Source: Filimonas lacunae
Lineage (GTDB): Bacteria; Bacteroidota; Bacteroidia; Chitinophagales; Chitinophagaceae
Assembly (NCBI RefSeq): GCF_002355595.1
Contig: NZ_AP017422.1
Location: 1,240,001-1,304,000 of the forward strand
Length of the DNA: 64,000 bases
Direction: 5' to 3'
The notes beneath the pieces are model-generated. The model did not search any database. It was given only the letters and a program-made list of their open reading frames with translations, and was not told the DNA's origin. Position 1 is the stretch's first letter. Each line of letters opens with the position of its first letter. Shown here in pieces: positions 52,951-62,001 of this stretch. Both the position numbers and the translations under genes were made by a program.

Positions 52951-55900
52951 CTATAGTTTGATAAACCGATAAGTGCCTTTAGTCGTTCTAACAAAATACA
53001 CACCCGATGGCCAGCCGGTGATACCGATGCGGGTACTGCTACTGAGCACCACATTAGCTACAGCTACACCTGCTGTATTGTATACCAGTGCACGCTGCCC
53101 CATCAGCGAGGCATCGTTAATGGTTAACATCACATAGTTATCGGCCGGTACCGGTGCAATCTGTACATCGCCGTTGGTGTTAAACTTTACTGTTACCAGG
53201 CGGCTATAGGTGAAGCGGCCATTCAAATCTATCATTTTAAGGCGATAATAGTTATTGCCGTTGAGTGGGGTATTATCTGTAAAGGAATAGCTGTGTGCAC
53301 CGCTGCCCATAGCAGCCACCGTACCAATAGTAGTAAAGCTGGTGCTATCTGCACTGCGCTCTATGGTAAAGGAGGCTGTATTTTTTTCATTGGCCGATTG
53401 CCATTTCAGTAACACTTTGTTATTCACTGCCTGACCGGTAAACTCAACCAGGGTAAACGGCAGTGGCGACAAAACATGTAACGTAGCTGTAGTAGCAGAA
53501 TAGGTTACTGTTCCTGTAACGCCGGCAGGCCAGGTTACAGTAGCAAAGGTGTCGGCTATGGAAGCAGCGGTAACAATTACAAACGATTGCCCGGCTACCA
53601 GTGTAAAGCCATCGAGCGTGTCAATAGTAAGGTTGCCGCCTAAGGTAGCAGTACCATTTACCGTTACCTGGTCAAAGTCAATACCGGGTGTGCCTTCGCC
53701 TTTTATTTCAATGGCCAGGGTATTGTTGGTAAAGGCTTCAGCAGCATCAAACGCAAAGGTGCCTACAGGTGCGCCCGGCGCCAGGGTGCCGCCGTTATTT
53801 ACATACCGGGCAGCAGCTACACTGCCTGCGCTTTTTAACAGGCCGCCCGTGTTATTACTGAGTGTGCCGGTACCGGTGCCCACCAGCAGGGCGGCTACAC
53901 TTGTTGTAGCGCCGATAGTAATATTCCCCGCATTGCTGAAGGTTTCGGTATTGGTTATGAATGCACTATTTACCCGTTCAATAGTAATTTGCCCGCCTGC
54001 ATTGTTGTTAAAGACCTTCTCAATATTAATACCATAGTTAATGGTATTGCCGGTGCTCAATAAACCAATTGCAATGGTACCCTGGTTGTTGAAACTGGTG
54101 GAGAAATGTGTTGCATTGTAGATGCCGTTAGCGGTAACCTGGTCAATATTGATTTGCCCGCCAGCATTATTGATAAAAATTCCCTGGTTATAAATACCGT
54201 TTGCGCCGGCGGGGGCATTGGCGCCGATGGAAATTACCCCCGTATTGGTGACGTTGCTGACAGGGTAATTGTTCAATGCGTCGCCAGTAACCCGGTCTAT
54301 ACTGATCTGCCCCCCTGTATTGGTAAGCGTTCCGTAGTTTCTGATGCCATAGATGCCTACGGAGGCTATGCCGCCAATGGTAAGGCGGCCGGTATTAATG
54401 AGCTTGCCGGCGCCGGTATTGTTATAAAACCCTCCAAAGGCAGTGCGGTCAATTATAATCACGCCTGTTGTGGTATTTGTAGTTGCTCCGGTATTGGAAA
54501 AACCGCTCCCGCCTATAGAATCTTTCGCCCCAATAGTAACCGTTCCGGCATTGGTAAAGGCGCTACCGTAGGCATTCGAGATGGCGTCTGCAGTTGTTCT
54601 ATCGACATAGATGGCGCTGCCTGCATTGTTGTTGACAGTGCCACTGTTGTTAATTCCATATTGTCCGGCAGCGGCTGTGCCTCCGATGGTAATAACACCT
54701 GCATTGGAAAGGGTATTACCGGCCGGATTGGAGATGGCCGCTGTGGTTACCTGGTCAATCAGGAGCTGCGCCCCCGAATTGTTATTGAAAGTGCCTGAGT
54801 TTACAATGCCATACAGCCCCGCAATGGCATTGGCGCCAATGGTGATTGTACCCTCGTTCGTTAAAGTACCGCCGCTATTGAACAACCCGCAGTTGGAAAA
54901 GCGATCGATATTGATATGGGCGCCTGTATTGTTATTAAAAGAGGCTTCATTTACAATGGCATTGGCACCCGTGGCGGTGGCATTGCCCAGGTTAATGGTA
55001 CCGTTATTCTGCACCGTACCCTGGTTGTACAAGCTCTGATCCTGCAGGCCGTTAATAGTAAGTACGCCGGCAGGGGCAATCGTTAATAAACCGCCGCTTT
55101 GTATAGTAATATTTTTTACCACTGCATTAGTAGTGCTGATCACCGGATCGTTGGTTACATCGGGAATGCTGGCAAGGGCATCAGCAGTAGGTACACCTTT
55201 TGTCCAGTTACCGGCAGTATTCCATGCTGTACTCACAGCGCCTGTCCAGTTTGTATGAAGGGTATAATTTAGTACAACTGCATTTGATTGATAAGCTATC
55301 TGCCAGCCATCAGGTAGTCCTGTTACGGTAGCAAAGGTGCCGGTAACGGTGGTTGCGCTCAGAATCTTTATCTGATCTCCGGACGTAGGGGTATAGTTAA
55401 TAGTTACCTGAAGTGTGCCACCCAGTGTTGCTGTGCCATTCACCACTAACTGGTCAAAGTTGGTGCCGGCTGTACCGGAGCCATTTACTTCCACTGCAAT
55501 AGTTCCTTTGGTTAAGGTTTCGCTGGCATTCAAGGTTATAGTGCCGATAGCGCTACCTGGCATCAGGGTGCCTCCGTTATCTGCAAACCGCGCTGCCGCT
55601 ATGCTGCCTGCGCCTTTTAATAAACCGCCTGTAGCGTTACTGAATGTACCGGTGCCGGTAGTATTTAATAAGGTAGCTACGTTGGTAATGGAGCCGATGG
55701 TAATAGTTCCGGCATTGCTGCATGTGCCGGCGCCGGCCGTGATGGCCGTAGTTACACGGTTAATATGGATCTGTGCGCCTGTATTGTTGTTAAAAGTGCT
55801 GTAGTTGCCGATGCCTTCTGTGCCGGAAGCGGCAGTAGCGCCAATGGTAATCGTTGCGGCGTTGGTAAAGGTACCCGTGGTATGATAGATGGCAGTGGTG

Positions 55901-58398
55901 GTAACCTGATCAATGTTAAGCTGGCTACCGGTGTTATTGTTAAAGCTGGCGTAGTTCTGAATGCCATACAATCCCGATGCGGCATTGGCCCCAATGGTGA
56001 TATTGGCAGTATTGGTAAAAGTGCTGCCGGTATTATTGTACAACGCAGCCGTAGTAGCCCGGTCTATAGCCACCTGTCCGGCTGTGTGGGTAAAAGTACC
56101 ATTGTTACTGATACCATATGTGCCCACGGCGGCAGTGGCGCCAATGATAATAGTGCCTGCATTGCTACACACGCTGGTGCTGGCAGCATTCAGCAAAGCA
56201 GTTACGGATACCCGGTCAATGACAAGTGCCCCTCCGGTATTGTTATTAAAAGTACCTGTGTTGCTGATGCCATACTGGCCTGTAGCAGCAGTGCCGCCGA
56301 TAGTAATGGCACCTGCATTGGTAAAAGTATTACCGGCCGGATTGGAGATAGCAGCGGTAGTGGCCTGGTCAATTACGAGCTGCGCGCCTGAGTTATTATT
56401 GAATGCGCCTGCGTTTACGATGCCATACAGCCCCACGGTGGCATTGGAGCCAATAGTAATGGCACCTGTATTGATAAAGGTGCCGCCTTTATTGAATATT
56501 CCGCTGTTAGACACCCGGTCAATGTGGATGTGCGCTCCTGTATTGTTGTTAAAGGTTGCTTCGTTGATAAGGCCATTGGCGCCGGTAGCGGTGGTATTGC
56601 CTATGTTAATAGTTCCGTTGTTTTGCACAGTACCCTTATTGTACAGACCCTGGCCCGAAGCGCCATTGATGGTTAATGCACCTGTATTGGTGAGCGTGAG
56701 TGAGGCGCCGGGCTGTATGAGGAGGGATGCAACAGCAGCGTTGCTGGTACTAATCACCGGATCGTTAGTTACATCGGGAATAGTTACGGTGGCCACTCCT
56801 ACAGGTACACCCACGGTCCAGTTGCCCGGGTTTTCCCAGGCGGTGCTTATAGCGCCGGTCCAGGTATTAGTGGTGGCATACGATAATACCACGGCGTTCG
56901 ATTTATACAATAAATCCCATCCTGTAGAAAGTCCTTTTACTGTGGCAAAGGTGCCTGAAACAGCATTGGCACTGATAATCGTTATCTGATCACCCGGTGC
57001 AGGAGTGTAGTTAACAGAGAGCGCCAATGTACCGCCCATTGTGGCTGTACCATTTACCACTAACTGATCGTAATGGATGCCAGCCACTCCGGAACTGTTG
57101 ATGTCAATGGCCAATGTGTCGGGGTTCAGGCTTTCATTGGCATCAAAAGTAATGATACCGATGGGGGTTCCAGGCGCCAGCGTGCCGCCGTTGCACATAT
57201 ACCCGCTTGCAGTAATACTACCCGAACCTTTTACTACACCGCCTAAATTATTACTGAAATAACCATTAGTAGTACAGTTTAGCAAGGCCGCTGCCTTACT
57301 GGATGCGCCAACGGTGATAGTGCCGGAATTAGTTAATGTGGATGCATTTATATAGATAGCCTGATTGACGCGGTCAATGTTGATTTGTCCGCCATCATTG
57401 TTGAAATTGCTATTAAGGGACATGCCTGTGTTGAAGGTATTGCCGGCACTTACAGCGCCTATGGTAATGGTGCCCCGATTGGTAACGGTGTTAACGCTAT
57501 TGGTATAGAAACCTATGTTTGTTACCCTGTCAATACTGATTTGTCCGCCTGCATTGTTGTTAAAGACACCGATAGTATGAATTCCATTTTGTCCGGAAGC
57601 GGCATTGGCTCCAATGGTAATGCCCCCGCCATTAGTAAAGGAGGAGCTACTATAAATGGCGTAGTTGGTTACACTGTCGATACGGATCTGGCCTCCCGCA
57701 TAATTGTAAAAGGTCGAGATACTTGAGATCCCATATAGTCCACAAGAAGTATGGTTTCCAATGGTAATTCCTCCTTCATTACTAAAAGTACCGGTAATAT
57801 TGCTCAACGCAGCCTCCGTAGTACGCTCTATATTAATCTGTCCACCAGCCTGGTTGCTAACGTTACCAAAGTTAGAAAAACCAAACTGTCCGGTAGTAAC
57901 AGTGGCGCCGATGGTAATAGTACCTGCGTTGGTAAATCCTCCCTTGGTAAAATTCGTAATCCCCGAATTATTGCCTGACTGGTCAACGAAGATCTTCCCG
58001 CCCGCCTTGTTAGTAAAAGAAGCTTCATTATATACACCTTCATAGCCGGTGGCGGCGATAATGAGTGTACCGAAGTTTTGTGTAACGCCCCGGTTGCGTA
58101 AACCAAATCCTACAGAGCCGTTGATAGTAAGGCTACCGTTGGCTGTAATAACGAATAGGGCATTCTCCCATACCGTTATTGATTTGGCAACAGCGTTGGC
58201 CGTAGACACTGAAGGGTAATTGGGACCGGGATCTATATATACAGTATCATTGGCATCCGGTACACCGCCTGTCCAGTTGCCGGCTGTATTCCAGTCGCCG
58301 TTGATGCTACCCGTCCAGGTGTTAATCTGGGCATTGAGGGTAGTGGTTACACCAATCAATAAAAAAGCTAATAATAGTAGTAGTCTGGGCATGGGCAT
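52951..58398 (-). CDS. Giant repeat-rich surface protein with T9SS sorting domain
   Basis: I chose the ATG at 58398 (MPMPRLLLLLAFLLIGVTTT, ending NAQ) because it opens a signal peptide; the frame extends 36 codons further. Three modules each start with a WTG...W...GNWT.GVP unit (NTWTGSINGDWNTAGNWTGG and relatives) and contain tandem ~35-40-residue beta-helix-like repeats (NAGTITIGA...GANGI.N...FNNNTGAQI.IDRV). Modules end with PGDQITIISA-type strands. The C-terminus is a type A T9SS sorting domain (DVQIAPVPADNYVMLTI to GVYFVRTTKGTYRFIKL). Likely a secreted or cell-surface adhesin-like protein. No enzymatic domain seen. Confidence 0.85.
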   Translation of the reverse strand: MPMPRLLLLLAFLLIGVTTTLNAQINTWTGSINGDWNTAGNWTGGVPDANDTVYIDPGPNYPSVSTANAVAKSITVWENALFVITANGSLTINGSVGFGLRNRGVTQNFGTLIIAATGYEGVYNEASFTNKAGGKIFVDQSGNNSGITNFTKGGFTNAGTITIGATVTTGQFGFSNFGNVSNQAGGQINIERTTEAALSNITGTFSNEGGITIGNHTSCGLYGISSISTFYNYAGGQIRIDSVTNYAIYSSSSFTNGGGITIGANAASGQNGIHTIGVFNNNAGGQISIDRVTNIGFYTNSVNTVTNRGTITIGAVSAGNTFNTGMSLNSNFNNDGGQINIDRVNQAIYINASTLTNSGTITVGASSKAAALLNCTTNGYFSNNLGGVVKGSGSITASGYMCNGGTLAPGTPIGIITFDANESLNPDTLAIDINSSGVAGIHYDQLVVNGTATMGGTLALSVNYTPAPGDQITIISANAVSGTFATVKGLSTGWDLLYKSNAVVLSYATTNTWTGAISTAWENPGNWTVGVPVGVATVTIPDVTNDPVISTSNAAVASLLIQPGASLTLTNTGALTINGASGQGLYNKGTVQNNGTINIGNTTATGANGLINEATFNNNTGAHIHIDRVSNSGIFNKGGTFINTGAITIGSNATVGLYGIVNAGAFNNNSGAQLVIDQATTAAISNPAGNTFTNAGAITIGGTAATGQYGISNTGTFNNNTGGALVIDRVSVTALLNAASTSVCSNAGTIIIGATAAVGTYGISNNGTFTHTAGQVAIDRATTAALYNNTGSTFTNTANITIGANAASGLYGIQNYASFNNNTGSQLNIDQVTTTAIYHTTGTFTNAATITIGATAASGTEGIGNYSTFNNNTGAQIHINRVTTAITAGAGTCSNAGTITIGSITNVATLLNTTGTGTFSNATGGLLKGAGSIAAARFADNGGTLMPGSAIGTITLNASETLTKGTIAVEVNGSGTAGTNFDQLVVNGTATLGGTLQVTINYTPTSGDQIKILSATTVTGTFATVTGLPDGWQIAYQSNAVVLNYTLHTNWTGAVSTAWNTAGNWTKGVPTADALASIPDVTNDPVISTTNAVVKNITIQSGGLLTIAPAGVLTINGLQDQSLYNQGTVQNNGTINLGNATATGANAIVNEASFNNNTGAHINIDRFSNCGLFNSGGTLTNEGTITIGANAIAGLYGIVNSGTFNNNSGAQLLIDQVTTAAISNPAGNTLSNAGVITIGGTAAAGQYGINNSGTVNNNAGSAIYVDRTTADAISNAYGSAFTNAGTVTIGAKDSIGGSGFSNTGATTNTTTGVIIIDRTAFGGFYNNTGAGKLINTGRLTIGGIASVGIYGIRNYGTLTNTGGQISIDRVTGDALNNYPVSNVTNTGVISIGANAPAGANGIYNQGIFINNAGGQINIDQVTANGIYNATHFSTSFNNQGTIAIGLLSTGNTINYGINIEKVFNNNAGGQITIERVNSAFITNTETFSNAGNITIGATTSVAALLVGTGTGTLSNNTGGLLKSAGSVAAARYVNNGGTLAPGAPVGTFAFDAAEAFTNNTLAIEIKGEGTPGIDFDQVTVNGTATLGGNLTIDTLDGFTLVAGQSFVIVTAASIADTFATVTWPAGVTGTVTYSATTATLHVLSPLPFTLVEFTGQAVNNKVLLKWQSANEKNTASFTIERSADSTSFTTIGTVAAMGSGAHSYSFTDNTPLNGNNYYRLKMIDLNGRFTYSRLVTVKFNTNGDVQIAPVPADNYVMLTINDASLMGQRALVYNTAGVAVANVVLSSSTRIGITGWPSGVYFVRTTKGTYRFIKL

Positions 58399-58447
58399 AG
58401 GGGATATATTATCGGGCGCGAAATTGCCGCGATAACAAAGCCCGTCC

Positions 58448-58467
58448 AAATAAATGGGACGAAACGC
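58448..58467 (-). promoter_or_regulatory. 20-bp motif shared with 48877-48896
   Basis: Identical bases AAATAAATGGGACGAAACGC, about 50 bases before the start of the giant T9SS gene on the minus strand. Confidence 0.6.
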
Positions 58468-58653
58468 CTTACCGTGGGATGAATAAAAAAAGTGAAAGAC
58501 AGACATCAGCGTATATATTTAAACCGCAAATGTGCTGTACGCCATGAAAGCTTCTTGTAACATTTGTTACAAGTAACAGAAAATATGAGCGAAGGCCCCC
58601 CCTTTTAGCGCTAAAGGCTTTTGCATATATACAGAAAAAGCAAATGTTGAGGG

Positions 58654-59889
58654 TTAGGTTAGTTGTGCTATCCTTTGCTGTATATGTCGTTTTTCGGTAA
58701 CTGTTTTGGCCAGCATGCGGGCTTCTTCAAAATACTGTATGGCTTTAGGCAGGTTGCTATGGGTGTATAATTCGCCCAGTAGCATAGAGTAAAAATGATT
58801 ATTTATCAATTGCAGTTTTTCCGCTTCCTTCAATGCCACCTCCCAGCCATCGGCTTTATAAAGTGCATAGGTTCTGTTCAATGCTGCGCTGGGAGAGTAG
58901 TTCATAAATAACAATTCGTTGTATAAGGACAGTATTTGTTGCCATTTGCCGGGTGTGTTGTCGGGGTGGCAATGCCAATAGGCAATGCGGGCTTCGAGGT
59001 GGTAGGGGCTGATGGTATTGCCGCTGGCGCTGTTATGCAAAAACAGCATGCCCTGGTGTATTAAGCGGGTATCCCAAAGGCTAATGTCCTGTTGTTCGTA
59101 TAAAACCGGCAAATCATTACCGGCCTGCCGGGCCGTAAAACGGGATGCGTGAAAGCACATGAGGGCGATGAGGGCATTGGTTTCGGGTTGATTGGTGGCG
59201 GCATAGTCAGTCAATAGCAGGCCTAAGCGCAGTGCTTCAAAGCACAGGTCTTTGCGCAGCACTTCGTTTTGTGTTTGCGAAAAATAGCCTTCATTAAATA
59301 ACAGGTAAATGATGTGCAGTACATTCTGCAGGCGTTCGGGTAACTCTTTTTCGGGCGGCATTTCCATACTTACCTGTTCGGTACGTAGTTTTTCTTTGGC
59401 GCGAAACAATCTTTTGTTAATGGCTTCCTTATTGGATAAAAAGGCTTCTGCTATTTCATCGATACCAAAACCACAAAGAATGCGCAGGGCAAGGCCAATT
59501 TGCGCTTCACTGGCGATGGCGGGTGTGCAAATGGCAAACAGCATTTGCAACTGGCTGTCTTTAATATGCTGGGGTGAAAAATTTATATCCTCTTTAGGAA
59601 CAATACTTTCTTCTTTGTTTGTAATAGCCGGCAGCACTTTGCGGGTATATATGTTATTGCGGCGAAAATGATACAGCGTTTTGCGTTTGGCTACCGTATA
59701 TAACCAGGCGGCAGGATTCTCGGGCATGCCTTTGTTGGTCCAGGTTTCCGTAGCCTGTAAAAAAGTATCACTAACAATGTCTTCCGCTGTTTCAATATAC
59801 TGTAAGCCGAATTGTTTACTGATAACGGCTACCATTTTCACAAACTCCTGTTGAAACAACTCCTTTAAATACAATGTATTTTCCTGCAT
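58654..59889 (-). CDS. ECF-type sigma factor with C-terminal TPR-like domain
   Basis: The ATG at 59889 (MQENTLYLKELFQQEFVKMV) is preferred; the frame extends five codons further. Sigma region 2 (QYIETAEDIVSDTFLQATET; PENPAAWLYTVAKRKTLYHF) and region 4 (QIGLALRILCGFGIDEIAEA; EAINKRLFRAKEKLR) are followed by ~220 residues of helical repeats (DUF6596/TPR-like; ALIALMCFHASRFTAR; YALYKADGWEVALKEAEKL). This sigma subgroup typically pairs with a YCII (DGPF) protein, and one lies directly upstream here. Its regulon and signal are unknown. Confidence 0.88.
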   Translation of the reverse strand: MQENTLYLKELFQQEFVKMVAVISKQFGLQYIETAEDIVSDTFLQATETWTNKGMPENPAAWLYTVAKRKTLYHFRRNNIYTRKVLPAITNKEESIVPKEDINFSPQHIKDSQLQMLFAICTPAIASEAQIGLALRILCGFGIDEIAEAFLSNKEAINKRLFRAKEKLRTEQVSMEMPPEKELPERLQNVLHIIYLLFNEGYFSQTQNEVLRKDLCFEALRLGLLLTDYAATNQPETNALIALMCFHASRFTARQAGNDLPVLYEQQDISLWDTRLIHQGMLFLHNSASGNTISPYHLEARIAYWHCHPDNTPGKWQQILSLYNELLFMNYSPSAALNRTYALYKADGWEVALKEAEKLQLINNHFYSMLLGELYTHSNLPKAIQYFEEARMLAKTVTEKRHIQQRIAQLT

Positions 59890-59942
59890 AATATAGGTAA
59901 ACACCCGCTTCTGTTAAAAGCAGCGGGTGTTATAGTGTGCTA

Positions 59943-60287
59943 TCAATGTTCATCCATTACCGGGCGTATTTCTACACTGCCATTGAGGTCCAGTGCAGGG
60001 CAGCCATGTGCCAGGGTGGTGGCTTCTTCCAGGCTTTCGGCCTTGACAATGATAAGGCCACCCAGTCTTTCTTTTATTTCTACAAATGGTCCATCGGTGA
60101 TAACGCCGCCGGCTTTTAATACTTTGCCTTCCTGGGTAAGTCTTTTCCGGCTACCGTTCAACCGGCCTTGTGCAGCAATACCGCCAATCCAGTCGTCCCA
60201 CCTTTTTATATATGTTTCCATTTCCTGTGGAGTAAAACGGCTGGCGTCAATACCCGGCTGGCGAAATAGTAATACAAAGTCTTTCAT
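59943..60287 (-). CDS. YCII/DGPF-domain protein
   Basis: The 114-residue protein contains the motif GGVITDGPFVEIKERLGGLI and starts MKDFVLLFRQPGID. The YCII fold is a small ferredoxin-like alpha/beta domain. Members linked to ECF sigma factors are thought to modulate them; direct evidence is scarce. It lies 27 bases after the AhpD-like gene and about 50 before the sigma gene, so the three form an operon. Confidence 0.88.
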   Translation of the reverse strand: MKDFVLLFRQPGIDASRFTPQEMETYIKRWDDWIGGIAAQGRLNGSRKRLTQEGKVLKAGGVITDGPFVEIKERLGGLIIVKAESLEEATTLAHGCPALDLNGSVEIRPVMDEH

Positions 60288-60314
60288 GGTATCATTGTTA
60301 AATAGTGAAGAAAG

Positions 60315-60788
60315 TTACGCCGTTTTTGCTGCAAATTGCCCGGGTACATAACTGCCGCCTGGCACCTGGAAGGCGATATTTAAGCGGTTATAACCATTGA
60401 TGGCAATAGTAGCCGCGGTAAGATCCAGTAATTCTTCTTCGGAAAACTGTTCGCGCGCCTGTTGATATACCTGGTCGGGTACTTGTTTGTTGGGAAGCGT
60501 GGTTACGGCTTCTACCCAGGCAAAGGCGGCACGTTCGCGGTCGGTATAAAAAGGCACTTCGCGCCAGGCGTCCAGCAATAACAGCCGTTGCGCTGTTTCA
60601 CCCATAGTCAGTAAATCTTTTGAGTGCATATCCAGGCAAAAAGCGCAGCCATTTATCTGCGATACCCGGTAATAGATCAGGTGTAAAATACGCTGCTCCA
60701 CAGATGATTTGGATAGGTAAATGCCCAGTTGATACATAGCTTTCATCAGGTTGCCGCCTATAGCGTGCACATTCATTCTTGGTTCCAT
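60315..60788 (-). CDS. Carboxymuconolactone decarboxylase/AhpD-like protein
   Basis: The core helix with the redox-type CxxC is VSQINGCAFCLDMHSKDLLT, followed by GETAQRLLLLDAWREVPFYT and ERAAFAWVEAVT, matching small AhpD/CMD proteins. The cysteine pair and His suggest alkylhydroperoxidase-type activity or disulfide exchange. It heads the operon with YCII and ECF sigma, and a peroxide-stress link is consistent with the neighbouring Ohr operon. The start MEPRMNVHAIGGNLMKAMYQ is well placed. Confidence 0.88.
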   Translation of the reverse strand: MEPRMNVHAIGGNLMKAMYQLGIYLSKSSVEQRILHLIYYRVSQINGCAFCLDMHSKDLLTMGETAQRLLLLDAWREVPFYTDRERAAFAWVEAVTTLPNKQVPDQVYQQAREQFSEEELLDLTAATIAINGYNRLNIAFQVPGGSYVPGQFAAKTA

Positions 60789-60988
60789 TTTGTTGTATTT
60801 AGTAGTGAAATATGATTGATTACACTATAACAAGTACTGAGTAGGGATGAATTGGACAGCTGGGACAGGAAATTTTTAAAAAAAGTTTTAGCATTGCGGC
60901 CATGTTTTAGGCACAAAGCAATTGGAGTTTGAGTAAATGATGGTTACTGGTATGGCCGGGATGGAATTGGGAGTAATAATAAATTTAT

Positions 60989-61019
60989 TTTGAAATGAAT
61001 TGTGCACAATCTAATTTTG
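60989..61019 (+). promoter_or_regulatory. Promoter of ohrR-ohr
   Basis: TTTG (60989-60992) and TAATTTTG (61012-61019) are exactly 19 bases apart. The ohrR ATG at 61040 follows about 20 bases later. Confidence 0.8.
60999..61010. promoter_or_regulatory. OhrR-type operator palindrome
   Basis: ATTGTGCACAAT is a perfect 12-bp palindrome located between the -33 and -7 elements, where a MarR-family dimer would block transcription. The sequence suits autoregulation by the adjacent OhrR. Confidence 0.7.
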
Positions 61020-61039
61020 TGCTATCGAACCTGATCAAT

Positions 61040-61468
61040 ATGGATTTGCTGAAACTGGAAAATCAGATATGTTTCCCCTTATATGCCGCCTCCCGGCAGA
61101 TGACAGCCTTGTACAGACCTTTGCTGGAAGAGTTGGATTTAACGTATCCGCAATACCTGGTAATGATGGTGTTGTGGGAGCATCAGGAGATAACAGTAAG
61201 GCAATTGGGGGATATTCTGTTACTGGATAGTGGTACTTTAACACCACTGTTAAAAAGAATGGAGGAGAAGGGATGGGTAGCGAGGGTAAGAAGCAGTGAG
61301 GATGAGCGGGTGGTAAATATATCATTGACGGCAGCGGGAAAAAAACTGAAACAGAAAGCGAAAACGGTACCTGAAAGGCTGGTTTGTAACACCGGTATGG
61401 AAGAGGGGGAGTTGAAGCAGCTGAGGGAGCTGTTATATAAAATGCTTACACAAATTACACAGGATTAA
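61040..61468 (+). CDS. ohrR: MarR-family organic-peroxide sensor
   Basis: The ATG at 61040 (MDLLKLENQICFPLYAASRQ) places the sensing cysteine at residue 11, exactly as in OhrR. The longer frame from 60995 would run through the promoter. The winged helix reads YPQYLVMMVLWEHQEITVRQ, LLLDSGTLTPLLKRMEEKGW and RVRSSEDERVVNISLT. Oxidation of the cysteine by organic hydroperoxides releases DNA. ohr follows ten bases downstream. Confidence 0.9.
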   Translation: MDLLKLENQICFPLYAASRQMTALYRPLLEELDLTYPQYLVMMVLWEHQEITVRQLGDILLLDSGTLTPLLKRMEEKGWVARVRSSEDERVVNISLTAAGKKLKQKAKTVPERLVCNTGMEEGELKQLRELLYKMLTQITQD

Positions 61469-61478
61469 ATACCATTTT

Positions 61479-61904
61479 ATGTTAGAAGTAATATACACTG
61501 CGCATGCTAAAGCAACAGGTGGCAGAAACGGACATGTAGAAAGCTCAGACGGTTTGCTGAACCTGGATGTAAAGATGCCTAAAGAATTGGGTGGCCCTGG
61601 TGGTGCTACCAACCCGGAACAATTGTTTGCGGCGGGTTATGCTGCTTGTTTTGACAGCGCTTTGAGCCTGGTGATACGTACACAAAAAGTAGAAGCAGGC
61701 GTTACCACGGTAAATGCTGCCGTGAGTATAGGTAAAAACGAAGCGGGCGGTTTTGGACTGGCGGTTACCTTACAGGTAAATGTGCCAGGGGTGAGCGAGC
61801 AACTGGCTAAAGAACTGGTAGAGAAGGCGCATGGGGTTTGTCCTTATTCCAATGCTACCCGTGGTAATGTAGAAGTAACCCTGCAGGTAACTAACCAGGC
61901 ATAA
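61479..61904 (+). CDS. ohr: Organic hydroperoxide resistance protein
   Basis: The Ohr/OsmC fold with the two reactive cysteines: Cys57 in FAAGYAACFDSALSLV and Cys121 in GVCPYSNATRGNVEV, plus Arg16 near the start (KATGGRNGHVES). It reduces organic hydroperoxides with lipoylated protein as electron donor. It is the second gene of the ohrR operon and is followed by a strong terminator. Confidence 0.95.
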   Translation: MLEVIYTAHAKATGGRNGHVESSDGLLNLDVKMPKELGGPGGATNPEQLFAAGYAACFDSALSLVIRTQKVEAGVTTVNAAVSIGKNEAGGFGLAVTLQVNVPGVSEQLAKELVEKAHGVCPYSNATRGNVEVTLQVTNQA

Positions 61905-61926
61905 TAATAGGTGGAAAGGATAGCAG

Positions 61927-61957
61927 ATAGCCACTGTAAAGCAGTGGCTATTTTTTT
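61927..61957 (+). terminator. Terminator after ohr
   Basis: ATAGCCACTG/CAGTGGCTAT is a perfect ten-bp stem with a TAAAG loop and seven Ts. Confidence 0.9.
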
Positions 61958-61963
61958 GATTAC

Positions 61964-61971
61964 TATCTTTG
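61964..61971 (+). promoter_or_regulatory. Possible -7 element for the GNAT gene
   Basis: TATCTTTG matches TAnnTTTG and lies 30 bases before the ATG at 62002. No clear -33 element. Confidence 0.45.
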
Positions 61972-62001
61972 CGTGTCAACACACACATATATCCTATTGA
62001 A

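Noticed and set aside
53549-58045. Many long plus-strand frames opposite the giant T9SS gene
   Set aside because: They are antisense shadows created by the low-complexity Gly/Thr/Asn repeats; they contain only VPPALLLKV-type repeats, with no start signals or family features.
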